A stretch of DNA of 15,998 nucleotides from NCBI GenBank assembly GCA_002336845.1, contig DDEX01000080.1, positions 531 to 16,528 of the forward strand, read 5' to 3'. How positions within the stretch are numbered: position 1 is the stretch's first letter; every line of letters begins with the position of its first letter. The notes under the pieces are model-generated. The model was not told where the DNA came from and made no database searches. It was given only the letters and a program-made list of their open reading frames with translations. This DNA comes from Rhodobacteraceae bacterium UBA1943. Its GTDB lineage: Bacteria; Pseudomonadota; Alphaproteobacteria; Rhodobacterales; Rhodobacteraceae. Positions 8,726 to 15,420 of this stretch are shown here, piece by piece. A program made the position numbers and the translations under genes.

Positions 8726-10057
8726 ATGGCACTTACCTGGTCAAACATGACAGCAGCAGAGCTGGGGCGAGAGATTGGCAAAGGCCGGATCAACCCGGTC
8801 GAGCTGACCGAGTTTTTTCTGGACAAGATCGCTGGCCATCCGCTGGCTGCCCGCATCTATGCCCGCACCACCCCCGCCCGAGCGCGGGGAGAGGCAATGG
8901 GGGCAGCCGCCCGCGCCAAATCTGGCCTGCGCCGGGGGCTGCTGGATGGGGTGCCGCTTTCCTGGAAAGACCTGTTCGACACCGCAGGCACGGCGACCGA
9001 GGCCGGGTCGGCTTTGCTGAAAGGCCGCATCCCTACGCGCGATGCCGAGGTGCTGGAGGCCGCAACGCGGGAAGGCACTGTCTGCCTTGGCAAGACCCAT
9101 ATGTCCGAGCTGGCTTTTTCCGGCCTTGGCCTGAACCCGGTGACCGCCACACCGCCCTGCATCAATGATGAGCGGGCGGTATCGGGTGGCTCGTCCTCTG
9201 GGGCGGCGGCTTCGGTCGCCTGGGGCATGGCACCGGCGGCCATCGGGTCCGATACGGGCGGATCCGTGCGGATTCCGGCAGCCTGGAACGACCTTGTGGG
9301 CCTGAAAACCACCCATGGCCGCCTGTCGCTGCAAGGCGTGGTGCCGTTGTGCGAATTGTTCGACACGGTCGGCCCCATCGCCCATTCGGTCGAGGATTGC
9401 GCCCTGATCCTGGCTGCGTTGGAGGGGCGCCCGGCGGCAGACCTGAATGGCGCCAGCCTGTCGGGCACCCGTCTTCTGGTGTTGGAAACGGTGGCGCTGG
9501 ACGACCTGCGCGACCGGCCCGCCATGGGCTTTGACGATGCGCTGGCGCGGCTGGCGCGCGCCGGGGCACGGATCGACAGGGCGCCTGTGACGGAGGTGGC
9601 CGAGGCAATGCGTCTGGCCGCCGTCCTGTTCACAGCCGAGGCCTATGGCATTTGGGAGAACACCATCGAGTCCGCGCCGCACAAGATGTTTCCCCGCATT
9701 CTGGAACGCTTCCGATCAGGCGCCGACATATCCGCCAAGGATTATGTCGCTGGCTGGCGGCGGCTTCATGCCCTGCGCCGGATCTGGGCGGAAAAGGTGG
9801 CCGGTTACGATGCCGTTCTGCTGCCCACCTCGCCCATCCTGCCGCCCGATGCGAACCGGCTGATGACCGACGATGCCTATTACGTCAGCGAAAACCTGCT
9901 GGCGCTGCGCAACACAAGGATCGGCAACCTGATGGGCAATTGTGGGCTGACCTTGCCCACCTCGCAACCGTCTTGCGGCATCACGTTGATGGGGGCTGCG
10001 ATGGGCGAAGAGCGTCTTTTGCGCCTTGGCATCGCCGCCGAACGCGCGCTGGCCTGA
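8726..10057 (+). CDS. Amidase-signature family hydrolase
   Basis: A 443-aa amidase-signature enzyme. The family hydrolyses carboxamide bonds through a Ser-cisSer-Lys triad. All three residues are visible with family spacing: K81 (PLSWKDLFDTAG), cis-Ser S156 (GGSSSG) and nucleophile S180 (GSDTGGSVRIPA), 24 residues apart. The C-terminal ADAILLPTSP-like motif appears as DAVLLPTSPILPP. It resembles single-enzyme amidases rather than GatA, and no gatB/gatC is nearby. The substrate is unknown. The ATG at 8726 is chosen because purine-rich repeats of AGGC precede it; an upstream ATG at 8699 lacks a ribosome binding site. The SDR gene starts 12 bases after its stop, so the two probably form an operon. 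Confidence 0.92.
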   Translation: MALTWSNMTAAELGREIGKGRINPVELTEFFLDKIAGHPLAARIYARTTPARARGEAMGAAARAKSGLRRGLLDGVPLSWKDLFDTAGTATEAGSALLKGRIPTRDAEVLEAATREGTVCLGKTHMSELAFSGLGLNPVTATPPCINDERAVSGGSSSGAAASVAWGMAPAAIGSDTGGSVRIPAAWNDLVGLKTTHGRLSLQGVVPLCELFDTVGPIAHSVEDCALILAALEGRPAADLNGASLSGTRLLVLETVALDDLRDRPAMGFDDALARLARAGARIDRAPVTEVAEAMRLAAVLFTAEAYGIWENTIESAPHKMFPRILERFRSGADISAKDYVAGWRRLHALRRIWAEKVAGYDAVLLPTSPILPPDANRLMTDDAYYVSENLLALRNTRIGNLMGNCGLTLPTSQPSCGITLMGAAMGEERLLRLGIAAERALA

Positions 10058-10068
10058 GGAGGAACACT

Positions 10069-10830
10069 ATGCCGCTTGCCCTTGTCACCGCTGGCCCCTC
10101 GGCAATTGGCCGCGGCCTTGTCACCGCGCTTGCCGGGGCGGGCTATGATGTCGCTTTCACCCATCTGGGGCAGGCAGAGGCCGCTGCGGCACTGGTCGCA
10201 TCGGTTCGCGCACTGGGGCGGCAGGCGCTGGCCGTGGAAAGCGACGCGGGGGACGAGGCTTCGGTGCTCCGGTTCCACAGCCTTGCCGCCGATTGGGCCG
10301 GGCGAGCACCAACGGTAACGGTGAACAATGCGGGGGTTCAAACCTGGTCCCGGCTGGTCGATCTTTCGGTGGATGACTGGGACCGCGTGATGGCTACCAA
10401 CCTGCGCGGCACCTTTCTGAACACCAAGGCCGCGGCAAGGGCGATGATCGAGGCGGGGGTTCCGGGCTCGATCATCAATCTGGGGTCGGGCTGCAACAAA
10501 TTGGCCTTTCCCCGACTGGTTGATTACACCGCCTCCAAGGGCGGGATCGAGCAGTTTACCAAGGTCGCAGCGGTCGAGCTGGGGCCGAACCACATCCGCG
10601 TCAACTGCATCGCGCCCGGCGCCATCGCCACCGAACGCACGGCGGCAGAAGCCGGGGATTATTCCGCCACCTGGGCCAAGGTCACGCCCCTGCGCCGTGT
10701 CGGCACGCCAGAGGATCTGGCTGGCCCCCTGCTGTTCCTGATCTCGGACGCCGCCAGCTTTGTCACCGGCCAGACGATCTGGGTCGATGGCGGGGTCTTC
10801 AGTCAGGCGACATGGCCCTATGAGACCTGA
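10069..10830 (+). CDS. Short-chain dehydrogenase/reductase (SDR)
   Basis: A 253-aa classical SDR, an NAD(P)-dependent oxidoreductase. The catalytic tetrad is intact: N111 (ATNLRGTF), S140, Y153 and K157 (DYTASKGG), with S140 thirteen residues before Y153 as usual. NNAG (86-89) and the C-terminal PEDLAGPLLFL...TGQTIWVDGG are typical. The odd point is the cofactor loop: instead of TGxxxGIG it reads TAGPSAIG (7-14), with Ala for two of the Gly residues. AGGAGGAAC lies just upstream of the ATG, and the amidase stop is 12 bases upstream, so it is probably co-transcribed with the amidase. The substrate is not predictable; a secondary alcohol or sugar-type hydroxyl is the broad expectation. Confidence 0.92.
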   Translation: MPLALVTAGPSAIGRGLVTALAGAGYDVAFTHLGQAEAAAALVASVRALGRQALAVESDAGDEASVLRFHSLAADWAGRAPTVTVNNAGVQTWSRLVDLSVDDWDRVMATNLRGTFLNTKAAARAMIEAGVPGSIINLGSGCNKLAFPRLVDYTASKGGIEQFTKVAAVELGPNHIRVNCIAPGAIATERTAAEAGDYSATWAKVTPLRRVGTPEDLAGPLLFLISDAASFVTGQTIWVDGGVFSQATWPYET

Positions 10831-10834
10831 GAGG

Positions 10835-10873
10835 CCAAAGGCGCGTCCTTGCGCGCACCTTTGGCGCAAGGAC
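10835..10873. terminator. Convergent-gene terminator region with two alternative hairpins
   Basis: Between the SDR stop and the enolase-family stop, two stems compete. CCAAAGG (10835-10841) pairs with CCTTTGG (10858-10864). GTCCTTGCGC (10845-10854) pairs perfectly with GCGCAAGGAC (10864-10873) around a 9-nt loop. They overlap, so only one can form at a time. No long T-run follows on either strand. A bidirectional terminator is the likeliest role. Confidence 0.55.
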
Positions 10874-11974
10874 CTACAGTTCCGATACCTTGTAGGCCGA
10901 TTTCATCAACCATTCCGGGTTGATCTCCACCCCCCAACCTGGTGCATCGCTCACGGTCGCATGACCGTCAACGATGTCATAGGGGTTGCCGAGGAACAGT
11001 CCGTCCTGCCACGGATAGTAATCCAGCCCCTCGATCGAGAATTCCAGATACTTGCCGGGGTTGGGAATGGCGCGCAGCAGGTGCATGGTACACATTGTCA
11101 CCAGCCCCAGGTTGGCGGCATGGGGGGTGATCGGCAGGCCCGCCGCAGCGCCCATCCGGCACACCTCCAGCGTGCGGTGAATGCCGCCCAGATACATGAT
11201 GTCGGGTTGCAGGATATCGACGGACTTGTGTTCGATCATCAACTGCCAGCTTGAATATTCATTATCCTGCTCGCCCCCTGCCACGTCGATGTTCAGGGCA
11301 GCCCGAACCTCGGCGGTCTGGTCGTAATTCCAATAGGGACACGGCTCTTCGAAATGGCCAATGCCGTTATCTTCCAGCAGCTTGCCGACCTCGATTGCGC
11401 GCCTTGGCGAATAGCAGGAATTGCCATCGACCAGCTTGTCCACCCCGTCGCCCAAGGCCTTTGACACCACGGGCACCACCGCCTCGGTCCGGCCCGGCCA
11501 TTCATCCTGATCGCGCCCGCATTCGGCCCCCACCCGCCATTTAAAGGCGTTAAACCCATGCTTGTCGCGCAGGCGCAGGAACCGTGCCGCCTCGTCCTCG
11601 GGGGTAATGTCGCGCTTCATCGAACTGGCATAAGCGCGCACTTTGCCCGGTGAGCCGCCGATCAGGCTTGCCACCGGCTTGCCCTCGACCTTGCCGCGCA
11701 GATCCCAAAGGGCGGTATCCAGGCCGGTCTGCGCACGGCGCAGATAGCTGCCGGGAAACTTGTGTTCCTTTTCATAGATCCGCTGGATCGTATCGGCGAA
11801 ATCAAGGGCATCGGTGCCCAGCGCATAAGGCGCCACCTGACGATGAAACACCTCGCAGGTGATATCGGCATGATAGGTTGAAACCTGCCCCCAACCTTGC
11901 GAGCCATCCTCTGCCGTGGCGCGGACAAAGCCGACATATTGGTTGGTAAACGTCTCCAGCTTGACGATCTTCAT
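10874..11974 (-). CDS. Enolase-superfamily enzyme, mandelate racemase type (probable acid-sugar dehydratase)
   Basis: A 366-aa member of the mandelate racemase/muconate lactonizing enzyme group, which abstracts a proton alpha to a carboxylate using an Mg2+ site. The metal ligands are D183 (LVDGN), E209 (FEEPCP) and E235 (GGEQDNE), spaced 26 and 26 residues exactly as in mandelate racemase. The D258-H285 pair (LQPDIM, TPHAANLG), 27 apart, is the His-Asp dyad of the MandR subgroup. On the other face the usual KxK is K145-W-R147. This set suggests a sugar-acid dehydratase or related enzyme more than a racemase of the MLE type; the substrate is unknown. The ATG at 11974 has GGAG six bases upstream; a GTG at 11986 is in frame. 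It is divergent from the Rieske gene and convergent with the SDR gene. Confidence 0.88.
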   Translation of the reverse strand: MKIVKLETFTNQYVGFVRATAEDGSQGWGQVSTYHADITCEVFHRQVAPYALGTDALDFADTIQRIYEKEHKFPGSYLRRAQTGLDTALWDLRGKVEGKPVASLIGGSPGKVRAYASSMKRDITPEDEAARFLRLRDKHGFNAFKWRVGAECGRDQDEWPGRTEAVVPVVSKALGDGVDKLVDGNSCYSPRRAIEVGKLLEDNGIGHFEEPCPYWNYDQTAEVRAALNIDVAGGEQDNEYSSWQLMIEHKSVDILQPDIMYLGGIHRTLEVCRMGAAAGLPITPHAANLGLVTMCTMHLLRAIPNPGKYLEFSIEGLDYYPWQDGLFLGNPYDIVDGHATVSDAPGWGVEINPEWLMKSAYKVSEL

Positions 11975-12087
11975 CTCGGTCTCCACCTGCGTCGGGCATA
12001 GGTTAGGACAAGGCTAAGCTACGCTCTGCCAATTTCACGCCCCACTATCCCGCCTGCGACGTGAATGTGCGATGACAAGCCAGACCT

Positions 12088-12112
12088 CGAATGCTTTCAT
12101 GATGGTCATTCG
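12088..12112. promoter_or_regulatory. Inverted repeat in the enolase/Rieske divergent promoter region
   Basis: CGAATG (12088-12093) and CATTCG (12107-12112) form a perfect 6-bp inverted repeat with a 13-nt spacer, ending 17 bp before the Rieske ATG. A further GAATG occurs at 12063-12067. It is a candidate operator for the divergent pair, with modest support. Confidence 0.3.
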
Positions 12113-12129
12113 CAGCCGGAGCCATCGCC

Positions 12130-13266
12130 ATGACCCGCCACGACACAACCCTGACGCCCCTTGAAGAACTGCGCCAGAACGTCGGCGTGCCGTTTGAACA
12201 GGCATTGGCGATGCCAAAGTCGGTCTATACCAGCCCCGAATTCGCCCAACAGGAGATGCAGCATATCTTCGCGCGCGACTGGCTGTGCGCGGGCCGCGCC
12301 GATGCCCTGCCCAACCCCGGCGACTATCTGACCATGCAGATTTCGGGCGAGCCGATCATCGTGCTGCGCGACCGCGAAGGCCAGTTGCGCGCCATGTCGA
12401 ACGTCTGCCGCCACCGCATGTCCACCCTGCTGGAGGGTCGCGGCAATGTGCGCTCCATCGTCTGCCCCTACCACGCCTGGACCTATAATCTGGACGGCAG
12501 CTTGCGCGGCGCCCCCGCGATGGCGCTGAACGAAAACTTCTGCCGCGACCAGATCGCCCTGCCAAAGGTGCGTTGTCAGGAATGGCTGGGCTGGATCATG
12601 GTCACGCTGAACCCCGACGCCCCCGACCCGCGCGAAAAGCTGGCCGATGTCGAGGCGCTGGTCGGCGCCCTGCACATGGAAAATTACACCGAAGCCTTCC
12701 GCGAGGAATTCCGCTGGGCCACCAACTGGAAGGTGCTGGCCGAGAACTTCATGGAAAGCTATCACCTGCCGGTCTGCCATGCAGGCACCATCGGCGGCAC
12801 GGTTGATCTGATGAAGATGACCTGCCCCGAGGGGCTGCCCGCCTTCAACTATCACTACATCCTGAAGAACGACTCGATCCCCCTGGCGCTGGCACACCCG
12901 ACCAACACCACGCTTACGGGCGACGAACGGCGGACGACCTGGCTTCTGGCGATCTACCCCTCATTGATGATCACGCTGACGCCGGGCTATTTCTGGTATC
13001 TGTGTCTGACGCCCGATGGCCCCGGCCATGTCAACGTGCTGTTCGGCGGCGGCCTTGCGCCGGAATTTGTCGCCGACCCCAATGTTCAAGACAGTTTCGC
13101 GCAGCTCAAGGCGCTGTTGGATGATGTCAACGTCGAGGACAAGGGCTGTGTCGAAAAGGTCTATCGCGGGCTTTGTTCCGATATGTCTTCGCCCGGCCCC
13201 CTCAGCCATCTGGAGCGCCCGAATTTCGACTTTGCGCGGTATATCGCCGGGATGATTCCCGGCTGA
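12130..13266 (+). CDS. Rieske non-heme iron oxygenase, alpha subunit
   Basis: A 378-aa aromatic-ring-hydroxylating-type oxygenase alpha subunit. The N-terminal Rieske domain has C93-x-H95 and C112-x2-H115 for the [2Fe-2S] cluster. The catalytic domain has H212, H217 and D337 for the mononuclear iron. The bridging residue, usually Asp, is E209 (ENFMESYHLPVCH), three residues before H212. A bridging Glu is what carnitine oxygenase CntA (E205) and glycine-betaine demethylase-type GbcA have, so a quaternary ammonium or similar N-methyl substrate is more likely than an aromatic ring (inference). No beta subunit, ferredoxin or reductase gene is in the window, so electrons must come from elsewhere. 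GGAG lies 8 bases before the ATG. It is divergent from the enolase-family gene. Confidence 0.93.
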   Translation: MTRHDTTLTPLEELRQNVGVPFEQALAMPKSVYTSPEFAQQEMQHIFARDWLCAGRADALPNPGDYLTMQISGEPIIVLRDREGQLRAMSNVCRHRMSTLLEGRGNVRSIVCPYHAWTYNLDGSLRGAPAMALNENFCRDQIALPKVRCQEWLGWIMVTLNPDAPDPREKLADVEALVGALHMENYTEAFREEFRWATNWKVLAENFMESYHLPVCHAGTIGGTVDLMKMTCPEGLPAFNYHYILKNDSIPLALAHPTNTTLTGDERRTTWLLAIYPSLMITLTPGYFWYLCLTPDGPGHVNVLFGGGLAPEFVADPNVQDSFAQLKALLDDVNVEDKGCVEKVYRGLCSDMSSPGPLSHLERPNFDFARYIAGMIPG

Positions 13267-13324
13267 ACCGGCTTGGGTCCGGTGGGCAAAGCGCCTATAC
13301 CCGTCGAAACTGCCGGGGTTATTC

Positions 13325-14038
13325 GTGAAACAGCCTGTCCTGATCGTGGCCCATGGCCAACCCTCCGACCCGCAGCCCTTGGCGGCCGAGGTCGCGGGGC
13401 TTGCCGCCCGGGTTGCGCTATTGCTGCCGGGCCGCCATGTCGGCTCGGCAACCCTGGCCGAACCACAGGCGCTTTCTGCTGCCGTCGCGGCGGCGGGCAG
13501 TGCTGGGCTGGTTTATCCGCTGTTCATGGCAGGTGGCTGGTTCACCCGCGTCCATCTGCCCCGAAAACTGGCCGAGGCGGGCGGTGCGGCCTGGCAGGTT
13601 CTGGAACCGATGGGCTGTGACCCCGCGATTCATCAGCTTGCCCTGAGCGTCGCCAGGGAATCCGGTGCTGAAGAGGTATTGTTGGCCGCCCATGGCTCGG
13701 GCCGCAGCACGGCGCCAGCCGAGATCGCGCGCCATGTGGCGGGCGTGATCTCGATGCGGCTGGGTCTGCATTCCGAGGCGGTCTTCATCGATCAGCCGCC
13801 GCGGCTGTCCGAAGCAACGGGCCTTGGCCCCAATGCCGTCTGCCTGCCTTTCTTCGCAACAGGCGGCGGGCATGTGACCGAAGATATCCCGGCCCAACTG
13901 GAGAAGGCCTGGTTTCGCGGCCGCATCCTGCCCCCCCTTGGGCAAGATGATCGGGTGCCCGCGCTGATCGCCAAGGCGGTCATCGCCAGACAGCCGATCT
14001 GTTCCGCCACCTGCCGCTGGGCACGCGACGAGGGCTAG
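13325..14038 (+). CDS. CbiX/SirB-type sirohydrochlorin chelatase, two-domain form
   Basis: A 237-aa class II chelatase of the CbiX/SirB family, which inserts Co2+ or Fe2+ into sirohydrochlorin for cobalamin or siroheme. The two half-domains each carry the expected pair of His residues: H10 (LIVAHGQPSDP) with H77 (FTRVHLP), and H123 (LLAAHGSG) with H183 (GGGHVTEDIP). This is the long, two-domain form with both sites apparently intact. The start is a GTG at 13325; the only upstream purine-rich run is weak (GGGG). The Rieske gene ends 58 bases upstream on the same strand, so co-transcription is possible. No other cobalamin or siroheme gene is nearby, so cobalt or iron preference cannot be inferred from context. 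The C-terminus has two Cys (QPICSATC) that might bind metal. Confidence 0.85.
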   Translation: MKQPVLIVAHGQPSDPQPLAAEVAGLAARVALLLPGRHVGSATLAEPQALSAAVAAAGSAGLVYPLFMAGGWFTRVHLPRKLAEAGGAAWQVLEPMGCDPAIHQLALSVARESGAEEVLLAAHGSGRSTAPAEIARHVAGVISMRLGLHSEAVFIDQPPRLSEATGLGPNAVCLPFFATGGGHVTEDIPAQLEKAWFRGRILPPLGQDDRVPALIAKAVIARQPICSATCRWARDEG

Positions 14039-14050
14039 CGCCACTGCCCG

Positions 14051-14698
14051 TCAGCTTGCGGTGCAGCCCATGCTGGCGATGGTCGGGGCCGGATCGGCCA
14101 GAAAGAACGTGTAGGTGGTATAGCCGGGGCCCATCTGGCCCGCGTCCTCGATCCGCTCGGCGCTGGCGAACACCGGGATATCGGACTGTGGCATTTGCAA
14201 GCGATAGAACGCCGTCGCCTCACGATCAGGGCCGGAACCATAGGCGTTCTGCGTGCAGTTGGCGGCAAGGGGCGTGATACGGGCATCGGTCTGACGGGTC
14301 AGCACATCAAGGTAGTCGGCATCCGGGTAAAATTTGCGCAGCGCAATAGACTGCACGCCCCGGACACTGTGAACCTGCACGGTGACGCCCGCTTCACCCT
14401 CGTTCCCCTCGCGGATTGTCTGATCGGCGCCCTCGCCTTGCGGCAGGGCGGCCGGGCCGAACCCGGCCATGACGACAGTGCCGATCTGATACCAGGTCAG
14501 GCTGCCGTCAGCCTCTGAATCGGTGGGATAGGAGGGGCCTGTCCAGTTGACCTCTGGCACCGCCTTGGGGAAATCGTCGCCCGAAGTGCCTGCCACCAGC
14601 GCCTGAAGCAGCGGATCAAGCGGGCCGCAGCCTTCGCAGGCCTGCGCAGCAAGAGGGGCGGAAAGGGCCAGCAGGAACCCAAGAACAATTTGCTTCAT
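14051..14698 (-). CDS. Secreted protein of unknown function
   Basis: A 215-aa protein with a clear Sec signal (MKQIVLGFLLALSAPLAAQA, cleavage likely after residue 20). The mature protein would start CEGCG, a CxxC motif at the new N-terminus (C21, C24); further Cys are in ANCTQN and the C-terminal GCTAS, so disulfides are likely. The lipobox is not canonical (AQAC), so a lipoprotein is less likely. I do not recognise a named family. Its ATG overlaps the stop of the upstream gene as ATGA, and no Shine-Dalgarno of its own is seen, so it is probably translated by coupling. It converges with the chelatase gene with a 12-bp gap. Confidence 0.75.
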   Translation of the reverse strand: MKQIVLGFLLALSAPLAAQACEGCGPLDPLLQALVAGTSGDDFPKAVPEVNWTGPSYPTDSEADGSLTWYQIGTVVMAGFGPAALPQGEGADQTIREGNEGEAGVTVQVHSVRGVQSIALRKFYPDADYLDVLTRQTDARITPLAANCTQNAYGSGPDREATAFYRLQMPQSDIPVFASAERIEDAGQMGPGYTTYTFFLADPAPTIASMGCTAS

Positions 14699-15279
14699 TC
14701 TGGCATGTACCGGGTGTCAGCGACCAGTTCAAAGCACGTGCCGGTGGGATAGATCAAAAGGGTGCCGTCAACCTTGTCGCCCGAAGCCCAGGGCGTACCG
14801 TCAAGGTGCATCGGCGTGCCGACCTCTTCCCCGCCCCCTTCGGGTTGCACATAATGAACGCGGGTCCAATCGACCGCGACCCGTTCATCCCCTGCTTGAT
14901 TGAACTCTACAACCAGCGCCATGTCCTGGTCGCTTCCGGCAATCGCCGGGGCCGGAACATAGGTGTAGTCGCGCAGCGTAACAGGAAACCCGGTATATTC
15001 GGGCCCCGGAACCTGACGGACCATCGCCTTGTCGCCGGTATGCACTTCCGACACCTCAACCGTGGCGGCGGTGTATTTCCGCCGGATCAGGTCAGAGCGG
15101 GCGATGACATCGAAAAAGGTGCGATAGTCACGCGTCTGGCAGGCATTTTCCATCATCCCCATCAGAATCTGGTCCGATTCGGACAGGTCTTCGGCGGGCG
15201 CTGGCCCCGTCAGTCCCAGTTGACAGACCAGGGCGCAGGCAAGGGTGAGGACGGGAGAAGGAACATTTCCAAAGGGCAT
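14695..15279 (-). CDS. Secreted protein of unknown function, partner of the following gene
   Basis: A 194-aa protein with a hydrophobic N-terminal segment (VLTLACALVCQLGL) and a probable signal-peptidase site after APA at residue 29. The mature part is acidic and has two cysteines (ENACQTRDY and TGTCFEL) that could form a disulfide. No family is recognised. The start has only weak ribosome binding sequence. It overlaps the next gene by four bases (ATGA), so the two products are probably made together and may act together in the periplasm. The upstream region is shared with a divergent sensor kinase gene. Confidence 0.72.
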   Translation of the reverse strand: MPFGNVPSPVLTLACALVCQLGLTGPAPAEDLSESDQILMGMMENACQTRDYRTFFDVIARSDLIRRKYTAATVEVSEVHTGDKAMVRQVPGPEYTGFPVTLRDYTYVPAPAIAGSDQDMALVVEFNQAGDERVAVDWTRVHYVQPEGGGEEVGTPMHLDGTPWASGDKVDGTLLIYPTGTCFELVADTRYMPE

Positions 15280-15339
15280 AAGGCGATATCCGGCTTTTGA
15301 CGCAACCTAGGGGCTGGATCGGAATATGTTAAGCCTGTC

Positions 15340-15355
15340 GGCGTACTGGTACGCC
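15340..15355. promoter_or_regulatory. Perfect palindrome in the kinase/secreted-protein divergent region
   Basis: GGCGTAC-TG-GTACGCC is a perfect 7-bp inverted repeat with a 2-nt centre. It lies 65 bp before the kinase ATG and 60 bp before the secreted-protein start on the other strand, so it could be an operator for either or both. Its short loop makes an RNA hairpin less likely. Confidence 0.4.
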
Positions 15356-15420
15356 CCTTGGCCCCTTTCCTGTGCCGTCAGGCGGCGTAGCATGGGCGCG
15401 GGGAACAGGGAGTGCGGGGC

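Noticed and set aside
8875..8892. CCCCGC/GCGGGG hairpin inside the amidase gene, possible inserted repeat
   Set aside because: The protein reads normally through it (ARARGEAMGAAARAKSG fits the family's helix before the KDLFD motif), so it is ordinary coding sequence.
8671..9168. Overlapping plus-strand open frame at the amidase start
   Set aside because: It is an out-of-frame shadow of the amidase gene with no signal of its own.
13267..13283. ACCGG/CCGGT inverted repeat after the Rieske stop, possible terminator
   Set aside because: The stem is only 5 bp with a 7-nt loop and no T-run, too weak to call.
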